A stretch of 64,000 bases of DNA. Source: Lycorma delicatula. Lineage: Eukaryota > Arthropoda > Insecta > Hemiptera > Fulgoridae. Under the pieces are notes generated by a model. It made no database searches. It had not been told where the DNA came from and saw only the letters and a list, made by a program, of their open reading frames with translations. Position 1 is the stretch's first letter; every line of letters starts with the position of its first letter. Below are positions 33,013 through 46,200 of this stretch, piece by piece. The stretch covers positions 126,617,324 through 126,681,323 of the forward strand of contig NC_134460.1 in assembly GCF_047948215.1 (NCBI RefSeq), given 5' to 3'. A program made the position numbers and the translations under genes.

Positions 33013-34956
33013 TTTGTATAATCTTAGTTATAACGTACTACTGTTTACGAATGTAATATTTACAATAAACAGGATAGAATAGAAAAATATTTTGCTAATA
33101 TTGTAAGTTAAGTGGTGAGAAGCATTTACAAATAACTCTTTTATTTAAAAAAAATTATAATATTATTTTTCTCTTTGATACGAAAAATATAACATTAATT
33201 GAACTAGAAGATATATTCATTTAGTAGAGAATTTTATGGAAACATCTATTATTTACATTTCAGATTTATAAACTTAATTATTTATTTTTCTTCAATTTTT
33301 GAACTTAAAATGAAAACTTAAACTTTAAAAAATTTACAGAATTTTAAAGTACAACTGTATTCTAAACATTTTAATTACTTCTCTACAAATACATAGTCAA
33401 TTTATAAATAATAATGTAATAAATATACTGCTGGATTTTTGTTACTCGTGTTGCAATGTGAATACTTTTCCTAAAATTAATTGAAAGCCCTGATATTAAT
33501 AATTTAAGCTAATCATTTCCTAGAAGAGTCTACGTATGTTATGTAAATATAAATCAATGCCTACATGACATTAATATATAATATAATGTAGATTAAAGTA
33601 TTTCCTAAGTCTTTTTGGAAACGTTGTTTTGGGTGGTATCTAGCTTTGTGGATATAAATAAAAACTTCCTAATAAAACTCTTTCAGGTTTATTGAAGAAC
33701 GCAAAAATGTTTAATTGGTTATTGTAGAAACTTTTATTAAACTGCGAACAGAAGGATTCCGAAATTGTGATGTTTTACTCTGATGTTGCTGAATTTTGCA
33801 CCGTGTTGATTGTTTTTGTGTACGTTAGGTGAAAAAGATTTTACTATCGAAATAGTTATCGGATAGCTAAACGTGAAATGAATTTTTCCATTATCATTGA
33901 TCATTAACTCTAGAAAATTTCTTAATAATAGCTATCAAGGATCACATTTATTTTTTGTGTAAAAGTTGGAATATAACAGATATTTATTTCTCTAAAAAAC
34001 CTTTTCTTTTTTTTCTTTTTTAGGTAAGTCATCTTTTGTCGGGAGTCTATATCTACTATTGATACATTCATCCATACATCTACAGTCTGTCAGGTACGAG
34101 CATACGAATCAGGAACAGGTATAAACGAAGAATAATCCGTGTTGTAATGATTGTTTTCAGGTACAATGATGTGCAATAAAAGCTTTTAGTAATGTCTTAA
34201 TGTTTATAGACAATTCGTTATGTATTTGCATTTTCGGTAATAAATAGAGTTCTACTAATTTTTATAACGTTTTAATTTCAAAGCTATTGATTTAAAATAT
34301 TTATTATTATATTAATATTTTTTTTTACCGTGCATTATCAATTTAAGAACAAATAACAAAAAAAGGAATTTGGTAAAGGTAAAAAAGATTTTTAATTTTT
34401 TAGATTTTTTTTGGGGGCAATTGTTAAATTTTAAAGTTTCATTTCAAATTTCAAATAATTCAACAACATTTTTGCCAGATTCTTAAATGTACTTTGTTTA
34501 GAAGTGATACGGTTCGGATTCCAGATTTTAGTGAAAAAATATCAACATCTTGTGAAGATAAGAAAATAATTTCAGAATAGTATATCTCTAGTGAAAAGTA
34601 TATTTTGCTCTGATTTTTGGATTAACAGTAAAATGAGATTATATTGAAATTTTTAGAACTAATAAAATTATGATGATTCTGTGTTTTTTGGCTTTAAAAA
34701 AATTTGTCCGAGAATTGTATCAACAGAAGTTACCGTTATATATGATTGTAACATAAAAAAAAGTATAGAAAAAAACATTTTTTTAGGTGTGGACGTACTT
34801 TATTTTGTTAAATTAACAAATTCTAAATAAAACTTTACAGCAAAATTAAATTCTAGAAAATAAATATTAATAAAATCAACGGAAAAGAAATAAAAGTTTT
34901 ACAAATTAAAGTTTTTTACTTATCAAAATGTGGAAAGAAAATTAAATAATTTTAAA
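33011..34956. other. AT-rich non-coding stretch with one exon-like window
   Basis: No repeat is recognised. At 34024-34093 a 70-base segment follows a strong polypyrimidine tract plus AG and precedes CAG/GTACGA; see findings. Nothing else is supported. Confidence 0.45.
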
Positions 34957-35180
34957 TCCACCGGGTTGCTGTAGTAGTAAACTCGTCGTCGAACATCAGC
35001 TGATTTCGAAGTCAAAGTTATCAGGTTCAGATCTTAATAAAGGTTTATTAGGATTTGAAGAACAACGTGGTACCGGTGTTCTTTGGTGATTGGGTTTCAA
35101 TTAACCACACGTCTCAGGAGTAGTCGACCTGAGTTTGTTCAAGACTACAAATTTACCGGTACAATTTCATTACACTGATA
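34957..35180 (+). repeat. SINE-A, alternative-tail copy
   Basis: Head CCACCGGGTTGCTGTAGTAG and AACTCGTCGTCG, B-box-like CAGGTTCAGATCTTAA, body GGTTTCAATTAACCACACG and TCTCAGGAGTAGTCGACC. The 3' end is ATTTACCGGTACAATTTCAT then TACACTGATAAGTC, unlike the CCGGAGG tail of the 10102-10382 copy. Same ending as 46312-46540. Confidence 0.85.
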
Positions 35181-37430
35181 AGTCTTTAATTAACTTTAAT
35201 AACTTTAATTGTTGATGCGACTATAAGTAAAATTATTTAAAAAAAAATCACAAAAAAAAATTATAATTTACTTAAATTTTCCCAGAATTAAATTCTTTAG
35301 AGATCTTTCTGCAAAGGTTTATTTTTATGTTTATAATTTACCAAAATGAATTAAAGTTAAAAACCAAACCTTAATATTTTTGTTTTTAGAATACAATGTT
35401 TTGGATTTACAAAACGTTTTTCGTAAACTGCTGTACGCAAACATACATTTTTAGAACCAATCTGTATTTTTGTGTTTTTTTTTTGAGGTCAGGAAACTTA
35501 CATAGAAATTTATTAATTTTGCCACATAATTTCCTTCCATGAATTTCATTTTAGTTTCATTTACCAATGAAGAAGAAATCAAAGCAAAATTATTCGCTAG
35601 CTGTAACTCGTACAAAGCATTCGTGGAGATACATTTATTTAAAATTCTGATTCTCTTCTAAGCAAACAGATGCTGAAGTTACCTTCGTTTTTATCTTTTT
35701 ACAGTTAATTCTTGATAATAATTTTATGTGATTTTTTCCTAGTACAAGAAAAATATAAAAAATATTAACTTTGACAGGATGTAGAGAGGTATTATTGTTA
35801 CTATCATGTTTTGTTATTGTATCGCTGTCAATTAGAGTTATTTTCGCTGAAACTTATTATTTTTTATTTTGAATGTACGGTTATTGTGTCAAATTAGGTT
35901 AGTTTCAACTACCAATATCTATTGAAAGAAATGTACTTTTGACTGGAACAATTTCGTTATCATGAGAGGGATTTGATTCATTTATAAAGCCTACTTATAT
36001 TGTTTACGTCATAAAGTCATCAAATATTGAATGAAGTGAATAAATGTGAAGTAACTTCAGTCTAGTAACGAGTAGACGTTAAAATACTTTAAACCAACTG
36101 AATAAAAAGATCATACTTGCTTGAAGTTACTGTTTGATCCCAAATACACTGCACAACCGAAATACCGGACTAGTTTAGTAGTTAATGGGTCTAGTAGTCA
36201 CTCGCTTTAAGTAGAACACGTTATATGTTTCGTCCATATTCCGAGTCAGCTGTCTTTACCAGACACGGCCTATTGTGTATCTCGTCATATCAGTTGCAGG
36301 TTGTCTCTTGTGTTAAAACTATCATCGGGCAAAGAAGAGAAAATAAATTAGCACGGATTTGTTTTAAAGATTATTTTATTTTAAAATATTTAAATATTTT
36401 AAATGTCAAACAGCGAGCGCGGGAAAATAATAAGCACTGCTAAATCAACGAAGAAGTTTAACCATGCAATTACTATTGTTAAGAAGAAATTTTAATTATA
36501 ATTTTACGGGAAATAAATGTAAATTTAATTATTGAAAAATTAGGTAATTTCTCATATTTATAAGTGATACTAAGGCACATATAAGCTTATAAAAATCGAT
36601 ATCAATAACTAACGTAAGTAATTTATTATGTAACACAAATACGCAGATTTTTATTAAATATTGAACTACGAGTTTTGCAGATCTTGCTAAGAGTTTTTTT
36701 TTTTTTATTTAGGACTTGATACTACTATGCTGCAACGAATAAATGATGTATACAAATTTATTTTGTTTATTTCAAATTTCATTCGATTACAACAGATAAT
36801 TATTTATTCCTACATACCTAACTGAATTTTTTTTCGTTCATTTGTCATGACCACTTAAAGTTTTGGCAAGTAAAAATTATTTAAACATTTTTAATTTGAG
36901 ATATCCGCGTACTGGCAAGGTGACAACTGTTGTCAGATAAGACAATAGCCATCATTACCTTTGCCAATTTGTGTTCTTTCGTTGCTGTCGCTATTTATTT
37001 TCTTATTAGCGTCTTCTACTAAAAAGGTAATAGAATGTGAATTTGGAATTGTTATTAATATTCCCCGCATTATTTTAGTGACAGTTTTCTCTATTCTTAA
37101 TAGGCTAAATTTAATAGCTTTCAGTGAATAACTTTCAATTAATATGTAGCTTATTAATAACTTTTAATTAATTTAACTTTCAGTTAATAGCTTCCAATTT
37201 AATAACTTTCAGTTATTTAGAGAAAACTTCCTTTTTATTGTTATTATTGTAGTACCAGCTGTACCTTCTTCTGATACGTTCTTGGTTTGAATCTTGCTCA
37301 TGCTTATTTTATAAACTACAAGAATATGTCTCTCATCGTTGACGGTGATTGTAACTGAAATAATATCTACAGTTACTTAGATGAACAAATTATGGCATAA
37401 TTACAGACAGCAATTATATTATTATAATTA
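35181..37430. other. AT-rich non-coding region
   Basis: No ORF or repeat is identified over most of it. A GC-richer patch at 36100-36340 includes an initiator-like TCAGTT (36290-36295). A 72-bp sequence at 37049-37120 recurs at 40128-40199. Short AATAACTTTCAATTAAT-type units repeat between 37120 and 37215. Confidence 0.5.
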
Positions 37431-38425
37431 TTATTACTTCGTTGTATGAAGTAAAGGAAATATTGTGATCACGAAAAATTTGGTTTTTCAGATTTCAACG
37501 CAAATATCCATTTTTACAATCCCTGAATCCAGTTTGAGTAGTTTCGGCGTGACGTCTGTATGTACGTATAAATGTAGTACGTATTTCGCATAACTCAATA
37601 ACGATTAGCCGTAGCATGTTGAAATTTTGGAGTTAAGACTGTTTTTGTTGAGTTAAGACTGACAACATCTAGTTGTGGACCTTCTCTTTTGATTGCCATC
37701 GACTGAACCAAAAGTATCCAAAAGAGCCCAAAATCCAAAAAAATTGCTTCTTGTTTTTAATCACTGTCCAAAATCGAATACTGATGACGCACTCTTCCCT
37801 CGTTGACACCAAACACTTATTGTTACAAGGGGAAGGCACATCGGTTCAAATCCGATTTCATCTCCTTTTTTTACCTCTTGTTTGTAATTTAAATATACTG
37901 ATTTAATAATAATTATTAACCTCTGATTATAAACATTTTTTGCAATATATAATAATAACAATAAAAAAAATATTAGAAGTTATTAATGAAGTAAACTTTC
38001 ATGCAGTTATCATATAAAAAAATGTGTATATGCAATTTACTAAGCGTACAAGTAAGTCTCATGTGGAATACACATCAGATTTGGTGAAACATTTGATTAT
38101 TCGTTTTTGTTTTCATTTTGTTGATGGTTACATCACAATAATTTTAAAAAAAACATATTATTAGATATAAGACATACATTTATTTAAAGAGAAATAAAGT
38201 GACTTTTACTCTATTTTAATATTTCTAGTAAAATTGTTGAATTAATAATTGTTAAAATATTTGATGTTAACTAACATTTTAGCAACTGTGTAACTGTCCA
38301 CTTTATTAAAAAACTGGAGGATCCTATTTCACTTTCAAATGAAATAAGTTTAAATGAAGCGCAGCAAAAAATGTATGTAATTTAATAGACGTACAAGGAA
38401 GTTATGTGGTGTCCACATCAGATTT
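37431..38425 (+). repeat. Repeat family C, long copy 2, with an inserted fragment
   Basis: Same order as the 17115-18110 copy: ACTTCGTTGTATGAAGTAAA, TTCAGATTTCAACGCAAATA, GTTTCGGCGTGACGTC, CGCATAACTCAATAACG, CATCTAGTTGTGGACC, AAGGGGAAGGCACATC, B-box-like GGTTCAAATCC (37843-37853) and two terminal hairpin modules at 38061-38075 and 38404-38418. At 37750-37822 the central part is replaced by about 73 bp that match 38853-38926 instead. Confidence 0.75.
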
Positions 38426-38582
38426 TTATTATTATGTTGACGCGTTTCGTGGTTCGACAAGGATATTGAAAGATTAACACACGTAAAAATTTATTACAAT
38501 TATTACTCTCAAATATACAAAAATATATTATAATAATAATGTAAAATATATTATAGTTATAATGTAGTAAATTACTCTTTTA

Positions 38583-38608
38583 CATGTTTTATATATATAT
38601 AAAACATG
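38583..38608. repeat. 26-bp perfect palindrome
   Basis: CATGTTTTATATA followed by its exact reverse complement with no spacer. The AT core makes slippage a possible origin. Confidence 0.95.
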
Positions 38609-38849
38609 CGAAATAGTAATTCAAATTAAAAACAAAATTGATTTAATAACAATTAAATTATTATATGATACGGTCCGATTTACTAATAAAAACTAATATT
38701 GAATTAACATTAAGATAATAGAGAAATTTACAATTCATTTTCTGTAAGTATTATTTACTTTTACTGTTTACGAAAGAATTACCCTACATTTAACTAATGA
38801 ATAAAATACTGTCAGTTTTACTCCTGTCCACAGATAACTCACCGAACAG

Positions 38850-39030
38850 CTTTTTGTTTTTAACCACTGTCCAAAATCGAATACTGGGGACGGACTCTTC
38901 CCTCGTTGTTATCAAACACTTACTATTATCGCTTTTATCGCACACTGCACCGAACTCGGACTTACTAAACTACTAACTTTTTGTACGCTGGTCACATCCA
39001 GTATTTATACTACCTTCTGGTTTGTAGAAC
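38850..39030 (-). promoter_or_regulatory. TATA-plus-initiator candidate, possibly in a solo LTR
   Basis: On the minus strand GTATAAATAC (39010-39001) lies about 30 bases before TTAGTAGTTTAGT (about 38979-38967), an initiator-like sequence. GC-richer DNA follows to about 38850. Part of it (38853-38926) recurs at 37750-37822, so it belongs to a dispersed repeat such as an LTR rather than to a unique gene. No reverse transcriptase or gag is nearby, and LTR ends could not be fixed. Confidence 0.4.
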
Positions 39031-42000
39031 CAGCACCCGACTCATCCTTTTAATTGTTCAAGCGTAATAATTTTTATTGTCCGCGCACTTGACGATTTTT
39101 CATAAAAAATCCCTTTTACTTATTTCTAGATTCTTGTTTCTTTATTTTTCTTTCTTTTTTTTTTTGTTTCTGGAAGAGACCTCTTACACTGGCCTTGTTA
39201 AAATATATTTCGTATAGTATTTATTAATATTTAATTCTTCCGAACTATAACCTAATTAAAGAAACTTAGTATTAACATTAAATTTGTTAATGAGTAGAAG
39301 AATCAAAAGAAAAAACAAAATGAAATGAAATAGGATAATAAGTAATTAATTTGTAGTGGGCAAAATAGGAATAAAATCTACATAATATTAGTGATTGATT
39401 TACATGATTATGATTTACGTGGTCATTAAACGTGTTATTTCTTAATTTATGGAACTCCGCTACTAATTGTAATAAAAGTTTGGTTCAGGTTTCTCTATAT
39501 TGTTACTTTGTTAAAATTTTTTAAAAATAATATACATCACAGAGAGTTCTAAATCTAAATAAATTTATTAAAACATTTTGATAAATAGCTCTGTTAAAAA
39601 ACTGTTTGGTAAAATACAATTGTGTAAAATTACCGACCTTGGGTATAAATAACTTTCTTTATCTCTGTTTCTCTTTCTCTCTCTTAGTGCAGTTTTGATT
39701 TCTGCACAAACTGCAACAACTAAGATCTCTACTACGGTCCATTTTTCTCTTCTCGTAAATAAGGGGAGAAAGAGAGAAATGTTAATTTAAGTTCTTGGAA
39801 AGGCGTAAAATATACAAAATTTGTTAAGGAGCAGCATGCCAACTATTCAATGTTACAGTAGTGGTCACATGTAAATGATATAGTGACAATTTAGTATAAG
39901 TGGTGGTCTGTGCTGTTTACCCGCATACAATTATCAGAATACTACAAGTTTATATAGCCTACTTATTCATATATGCATAAAATGTTTAGCTACAGCTGAC
40001 GTGATCCCTGTTTTCTACTTTACCTCTTCCATAAATGTAACACATTACGTAAACAATTACTGTAATGGACTTTAACATAAAGTGTGTGTGTATATATATT
40101 GTATTTTAAAAATATCATTATATATTATTGTTATTAATATTCCACGCATTATTTTAGTGACAGTATTCTTTATTCGTAATAGGCTAAATTAAATAGCTTT
40201 GGTCAATATATATATATATATAATGATTGACGGTTATGTATTCAAGCTAGAAAAGGTAAAGTAACTGTCATATTATAATGATTGATTGAATCATTGAGTG
40301 AATAAATGAATGAAATAACCGTTGTTCAAATGTCTTGAATTATTGATTAGATCAATAAATTGATTTTCTTACATTCATTTTACTGGTAACAATCGTAATT
40401 TGTGTAAGAAAACCTTTGTTATAGGTGAATATAATTTTACAAATGTGCAACCTTTGCTAAAAAAATTTGTTTAATTTATGCTTTTAAAAAAGCCTTATAA
40501 CTTCCATCAGACTAAACAACAGAACTGCTTTTTTTTTTGTAACTTAACCCATTACTTTGGCTTATGAGAAAAAGGATTAATTAAGCTTGTTACCATTTTT
40601 AATAAATTAATAATTACCTTTCCAGTTTAAAAATCGTTTGTTAAAATAAAAGATTATCTTTTATATAAACAATATTTATTTAAAATAAAAATAAATAACA
40701 ATATAACGATTGGAGTAAAATAAATATTTTTTTCAAATTTTACGAAATATTAACCAATGAGACTTTTTAAACCGCGATTTTGGCCAGGTTGAAGATTTAG
40801 AAGAAAGATATCATATTCGTTCTATCAAGGTTCACGGTTCAGAAAATATGGGTTTACAGAGGTGAGGTGTATATGTAGATAGATTAATTTTTTCAACAAT
40901 CACTAAAATTCAGCATTTCGTCTGTGATTGAATACAGCTTATGTAGAATTTAACTTTGAGGTGCAGTTGGCAATCACAAAAACGTCGGATTTTATGTTGT
41001 ATCCAATCTGGTAAAAAATATATTTTTATCTGTCTGTAAACTGGACAAGCACTTTTTTACTATTATTATTTTGGTAAGAATAGAAAAAAATATAAATTTC
41101 AATGTTTAACAGAATTTTCATAAAATATATAATTTATATGAAATTTATTGAAACATAAAAGATAAAACAGTTTTAGAGATTATTAAATATAGAACGTTCT
41201 AAATATTTCTTCTCGTAATATGTAAAGTAATAAACTAGTATTTTATAACAACTTAAATTTAAACCATTAACCTCATTTGTGTAATTGTTAAAAAAACTCA
41301 TAAATGTTAAAAGTTCTGTTATCAGAAGAAGCCAACAGAAAAAACTTAGAATAAATTTTAGCCAAATAATCAAAGGCATCTGAAGAGATATTAATTGCAG
41401 GTTTTGAATCCCAATTACCTTTAAAAGGTGTTTTTAAATCATAATTTTTTTTAACCGAATTGTTTCTTAAAAATGGAATTAAAAAAAGATTATGTAACTT
41501 TTTGTCATCCGTTATCGATAACTATTTTCATAATTTCGATTAAAAATCAGCCTTCTGGACTTTAATTATTCTTCTGACCGATTTCTAGAAATTAGAATAG
41601 TCTAAAAAATCAGAGAAATTTAGACGAAATTCGATGGAAAATTTATTTTCCCTAACCGTCTATTATATAACCTTTTATTACTTTTTTATTTATTTTTTTA
41701 TTTCTTTCACTTTTAATTAATGGAGTAATCCTAATACTAATTATAATATTACTTAACTTAATCATATTTAATTTAACATTGTTTTATAATACAATTTAAT
41801 TTTTATTACTTTAGATTAGGTGTGCAGAAGGGTCTTGCCCGTTTTGTGGCACCATCCCTTTTCTATTAATCTTTTTAGTTTGAGTAAGGGGAAAAGTAAA
41901 CAGTTTTATCTTATATATTTTTGGAAGTAATATCTGATTATATATGTTAATTTCCTTTGAAAATACCGCAAGAGTACTAGAAAAATTAAGGGGTGACACG

Positions 42001-42084
42001 CAATTCAATACATAAATTTATACAGCCAGTTTTTAACTACTAGTATTTTGTTCAACCAGTTTTTTACTGTTTTGGAAATAAATA
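39031..42084. other. AT-rich non-coding region
   Basis: A TATAAATA (39644-39651) precedes a pyrimidine tract and AG at 39686-39687, giving an exon-like or promoter-like window to 39754 (see findings). A 72-bp repeat of 37049-37120 is at 40128-40199, followed by (TA)n at about 40207-40222. No gene is supported. Confidence 0.5.
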
Positions 42085-43260
42085 TACGAGGTATGATAAA
42101 ACAAATTATGAGAATTTAAATTTTTAACAAAAAGAATTTACTTTTAATTGTAGATTGATATTTTCCCATCCAGAGAAATCCCCCAGAGATGCGATACACT
42201 TATTCCTCAAAACATTTGTGGAAAGTATTTCTTGGTTTAACCTTAAATTCATTTAACGCTTCTTTCTTTATTTCATCTATCGTTGCAGATCGTCCTTTTA
42301 AATCCTCTAAATTAATGAGAATATGAAAAATCCTCAGGTTGACATGTGTGGAAAATACGAAAACTGCGACATCAGAATGGTTTTATTTTTCGCTAAATAA
42401 TTACTAATTAATAATGATGTATGAGCTGGTACTTACAAGCTGATCCAAGAATTGTTTGCACACATTTGTGGTCGTTTTCTTAGTATTGCCGGGTATAAAC
42501 TGCGTCAAACTGTTAAATAATACTGTTTATTGGTTGTACAACCTTGTGATAAGAATTTATAATGTAGACAACGCCATTGTAATCGAAAAAATAGAGCGCA
42601 AAACCTTAACATTCGATCAAACTTGGTGTACTTTTTTCGGTTTTGGTTCTTCTCGAAACTTCCATTGGGTAACTGGGCCTTCGTTTCAGTATCATAACCA
42701 TACATCAAAGTTTCGTCACCTATTACGACTTGTTAAAGTAAATCTGAATCATCAGTCATGTCAGGTGATGAAAATTGTTGTGCGATGCTTTTGTTAAAAA
42801 TTCAACTATTTCAGAACAAATTTATTTCTATCTGTTTCATATCCAATTTGCCGTAAGAGATTCCTATTTGTTGTAACAATTTCTCTAATAGTGATTCGAC
42901 AATTATTGATCAAAATGTTCTTTATTTTGTCGACATTTTCATCAATTGTTTATGTGTTAGACGTCCAATTTTTTTTGTAATTTTCACGGCCTTCTTGAAA
43001 CCGTTCATAATCTTGACATAAATACTCGCCAAAAATCTTCTCTAACATCTTCAGCACTTTATTCCATTTTTAAACCAAAATTTAATGCAAATCCTTTTCT
43101 CCATCATTTTCAAACAAAACAAATCACAGCTCGTAATAAAATTTCACCTAATTATTCGGCTGCAAGTTTAAAGTATGCGTCTAATATGGCTGAAAATATT
43201 GATATAGATTATAGACTGTGCTGCTATCGCTTAGAAAAAAATGACCTCATTTGAAAACAC
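42085..43260 (-). pseudogene. Degraded mariner element and transposase
   Basis: The left end TACGAGGTATGATAAAACAA with TTATGAG resembles the terminal repeat of the mariner at 20017. Minus-strand frames, from the C-terminal side, read LKGRSATIDEIKKEALNEFK and RNTFHKCFEE (42310-42190). MYGYDTETKAQ and then, in a shifted frame, QWKFREEPKPKKVHQV and SNVKVLRSIFSITMALSTL follow (42710-42540). Further right there is an N-terminal patch, GEYLCQDYERFQEGREN (near 43030-42980). These are known mariner landmarks ('GYDxETK..SSQW...PRPKK'). The catalytic HHDN and APCDFF sites are not recognisable. The right end is uncertain. Much older than the other two mariners. Confidence 0.75.
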
Positions 43261-46200
43261 AGATATTTACAGCTCCACATCTTTCTCTGGAGTTTAGATG
43301 ACTGAAGTTAGTATAAATTTGAAAATCAATTAATTGGTTCACAATTAATTAGTACTGATTATTCTAGTTATTGTAGTTATTATTCTAAATTTCTATTGAA
43401 AACCACCCTCTGCACGTCCAGTAGAAGAATTAGGATATACTCTTTGGCATTATACGTGGGATATACTTTTGGGATATACTCTTTGACTCTTTTGGAATTT
43501 ACTTGACCGAAATTTTTCCGATTAATTACATTAATCTGTTTCTTTAGTTAATCGTTCGCACCTTTTCTTTTGGATATGACAAGTGTAAAACATCTAAGGA
43601 ACAGCAAAAAGATTATTTTCTCTGAGAGTAATGATATTAATTATGTAGTCATATCCTGTGGTAGAGAGAATGAGAATTTAATTTAACAGGACGAAGTATT
43701 ACTTAATTTTTACTTGTTCGGCAATATCGAAATGCAACAATATATTCAGCTCATTGAAGAAAGGCAACGATAATCATTGTACTTATGATATGTTATGATT
43801 GTTATTCTTGAGAATAGCTATCCTGATGAGTGACTTGTGTATCATACCAGGTTAATTCAAACCGTATTCATTAAAAGTATTTAATATACATATAAATATT
43901 ATGATCATAAAACTGAATAAAACAAACAAAATGAAACTGACACAGATTTTATAATAATTAAAAAAATCTTCATCAATCAAAAAAAAAAAGCTATAAATAT
44001 TTATTAGATTATTTATCAGAAAAAGCTTTAAGTCATGCACATCAATGAAGACTTTACTGTTTTATTGGTTATAAAGTTATTGAACGGAAGAATTTAGTAA
44101 ATCTCTAGGAGATGATGTAATGATGATAAAAAGTTATTGAATTTAGTTTGGAATAAAAAAATTATTTTCATTTGTTTACAATCTCAACTCTCGATGAATA
44201 ACGTTTAAAAAATAATTAATTTGCGCAGAAAATGGAACAGTAAGGGACTTATGAAATATTTACTTAAATTTAAAAAGTTAATGAGCTAAGTAATATAAAA
44301 TATAAATAAATACCGGTAAAGCATAACAAAAATATTTTACGTTTGCTGCAGTAAAGCTATTATTTTTTTATATTATTCTCTCGCTTTATATGAAGTGATT
44401 TGTTATTATTACTACTGCTATTACTACACTAAAATAAATTATTTTAGATATTTTTTGTGAGTATAATTATGTAACTACCTCATGTTTCAAATTGCAATAG
44501 GTAATTTAATGTATTTTGCATGTTGTTGCACAATCAAATTTTTGTTTTACTTTGCTGTACTAAATATCATACTCTATACTCAGTTTAATATCCTAGAATC
44601 GTACATTATATTAAGGCGGGTTTTAGAGTTATTGAACTATAACAAAGTACAGTAAATGTCCTTGAACTTTTATTGACTTTTTTGCTTTGTAAAAGTTCAT
44701 TTCTCTCGGAACTCTTTTCTCTACCCTTTGAAATGTATCGTACAAAAATAATTCTAATATATATGATTGTCTTTATTTGATTTACGATTCTCTGTGATAG
44801 GTATAGATAAATAAATTATTTTTTTATTTTTTATATTAAACTATCTTTCAACCAGTGAAATATTAATAGCATTTAAACTCTTTTCAGTATTTTAAATTAA
44901 TATATCACTAGCATACAGATTTTTCCTAGAAATATATAGCGGGAAAAGAAAAAAAAATGTTTTGAAATAAATCTTTTTCAATAGCTTATATTGTCAAAAT
45001 TATCTCTTAAAAATACTCTCAAAGAGCAATAAACTGCAATTCGATTAACTGAATGATATAACTTGGAAAATAAATTTTCCATAATTTATAGAATTTAACA
45101 CCGTCCTCACTACATTATCGATATTTTACAACGTGTATTCTCAAGTATATTTTATTAACAATTTGTTGAAAATTTTATTACCTAAAATATTTTCCTGAAT
45201 AACACTTTTAAATCTAATCTACGTCTTGAAGATAGTTTTGAGTATAAAAACAAAATGTATTTAGCTGTTTTGGGGTATTTTTTCTCTGTATTTAGGGTAC
45301 AACACTACTATTAACGAAAGGAATCTTTTTATTTATTTTTTTTTGTAATTTATTTTATTTAAGAAATTTGTAGCAAATTTCACCTTCTGTATACTATTTT
45401 TTAAAAAAGAGCTGATTTTATTATAGTAAAATAAATTCTCACGTATGGATGTGTATTTGTATGTAATTGTTAAACATTATGACTTCATTTATATATTTAC
45501 TGTAATTTAGACATTATTCTATGAAATAATTCTTTACCATGAAATTAAAATTTCAATTAAAATAAATTATTAAACAATGACGTTGTTTCATCACTGACAA
45601 CTACGTAACACAACATTAATGTTTTTTATATGTTAACAACTGTAGGTTATGCATAACGTAATGCCAATCTATTAAGATACTCGTACAAACTGCCTTCAAC
45701 AAATATAAATGCTTTGAGTTCAGTAATATGAAACTGAACAGAATCACAAATACAATTCTCCTATTGATTTCACGTGAAGAGTATTTTCTACTCCATTCTA
45801 CATATAAAAGTTCTTATTTGAGTTTTTATTGACAATAATTTTATATATACTTCTACCGTTAGGAAGTAATTGGGAAATACTAGTATAACATGCTATTTTT
45901 GAACGGAGGAATCTATTCCTTTATGTAAATGAATCTGTATATTTATTTATTTATGAGTATGTAAAATTATTTTCCATTTTTTCAACTTAATTGAACTAAT
46001 TCTTGAACTTTTTGTTTCCTTTTCACGGTAATACCGTGATATTGTGTGAGTTTGTAACGATGATGAACTTACATGTGTGTGTGTGTGTGTGTGTGTCGAA
46101 ATAAAGTAAATTTGAATGAATTTATATTCATTCCTTCATTTTTGAGTTTTAAGTTAAAGGTCTACTGAATTGTTTTAAACAACCTAATTTGCAATTAAAA

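Noticed and set aside
36225..36443. 72-codon plus-strand ORF
   Set aside because: No recognisable domain; kept only as part of a GC-richer patch.
38583..38608. 26-bp palindrome as a regulatory site
   Set aside because: AT-rich core of TA units makes slippage a sufficient explanation.
42456..42797. Plus-strand ORF of 113 codons
   Set aside because: Antisense to the degraded mariner transposase.
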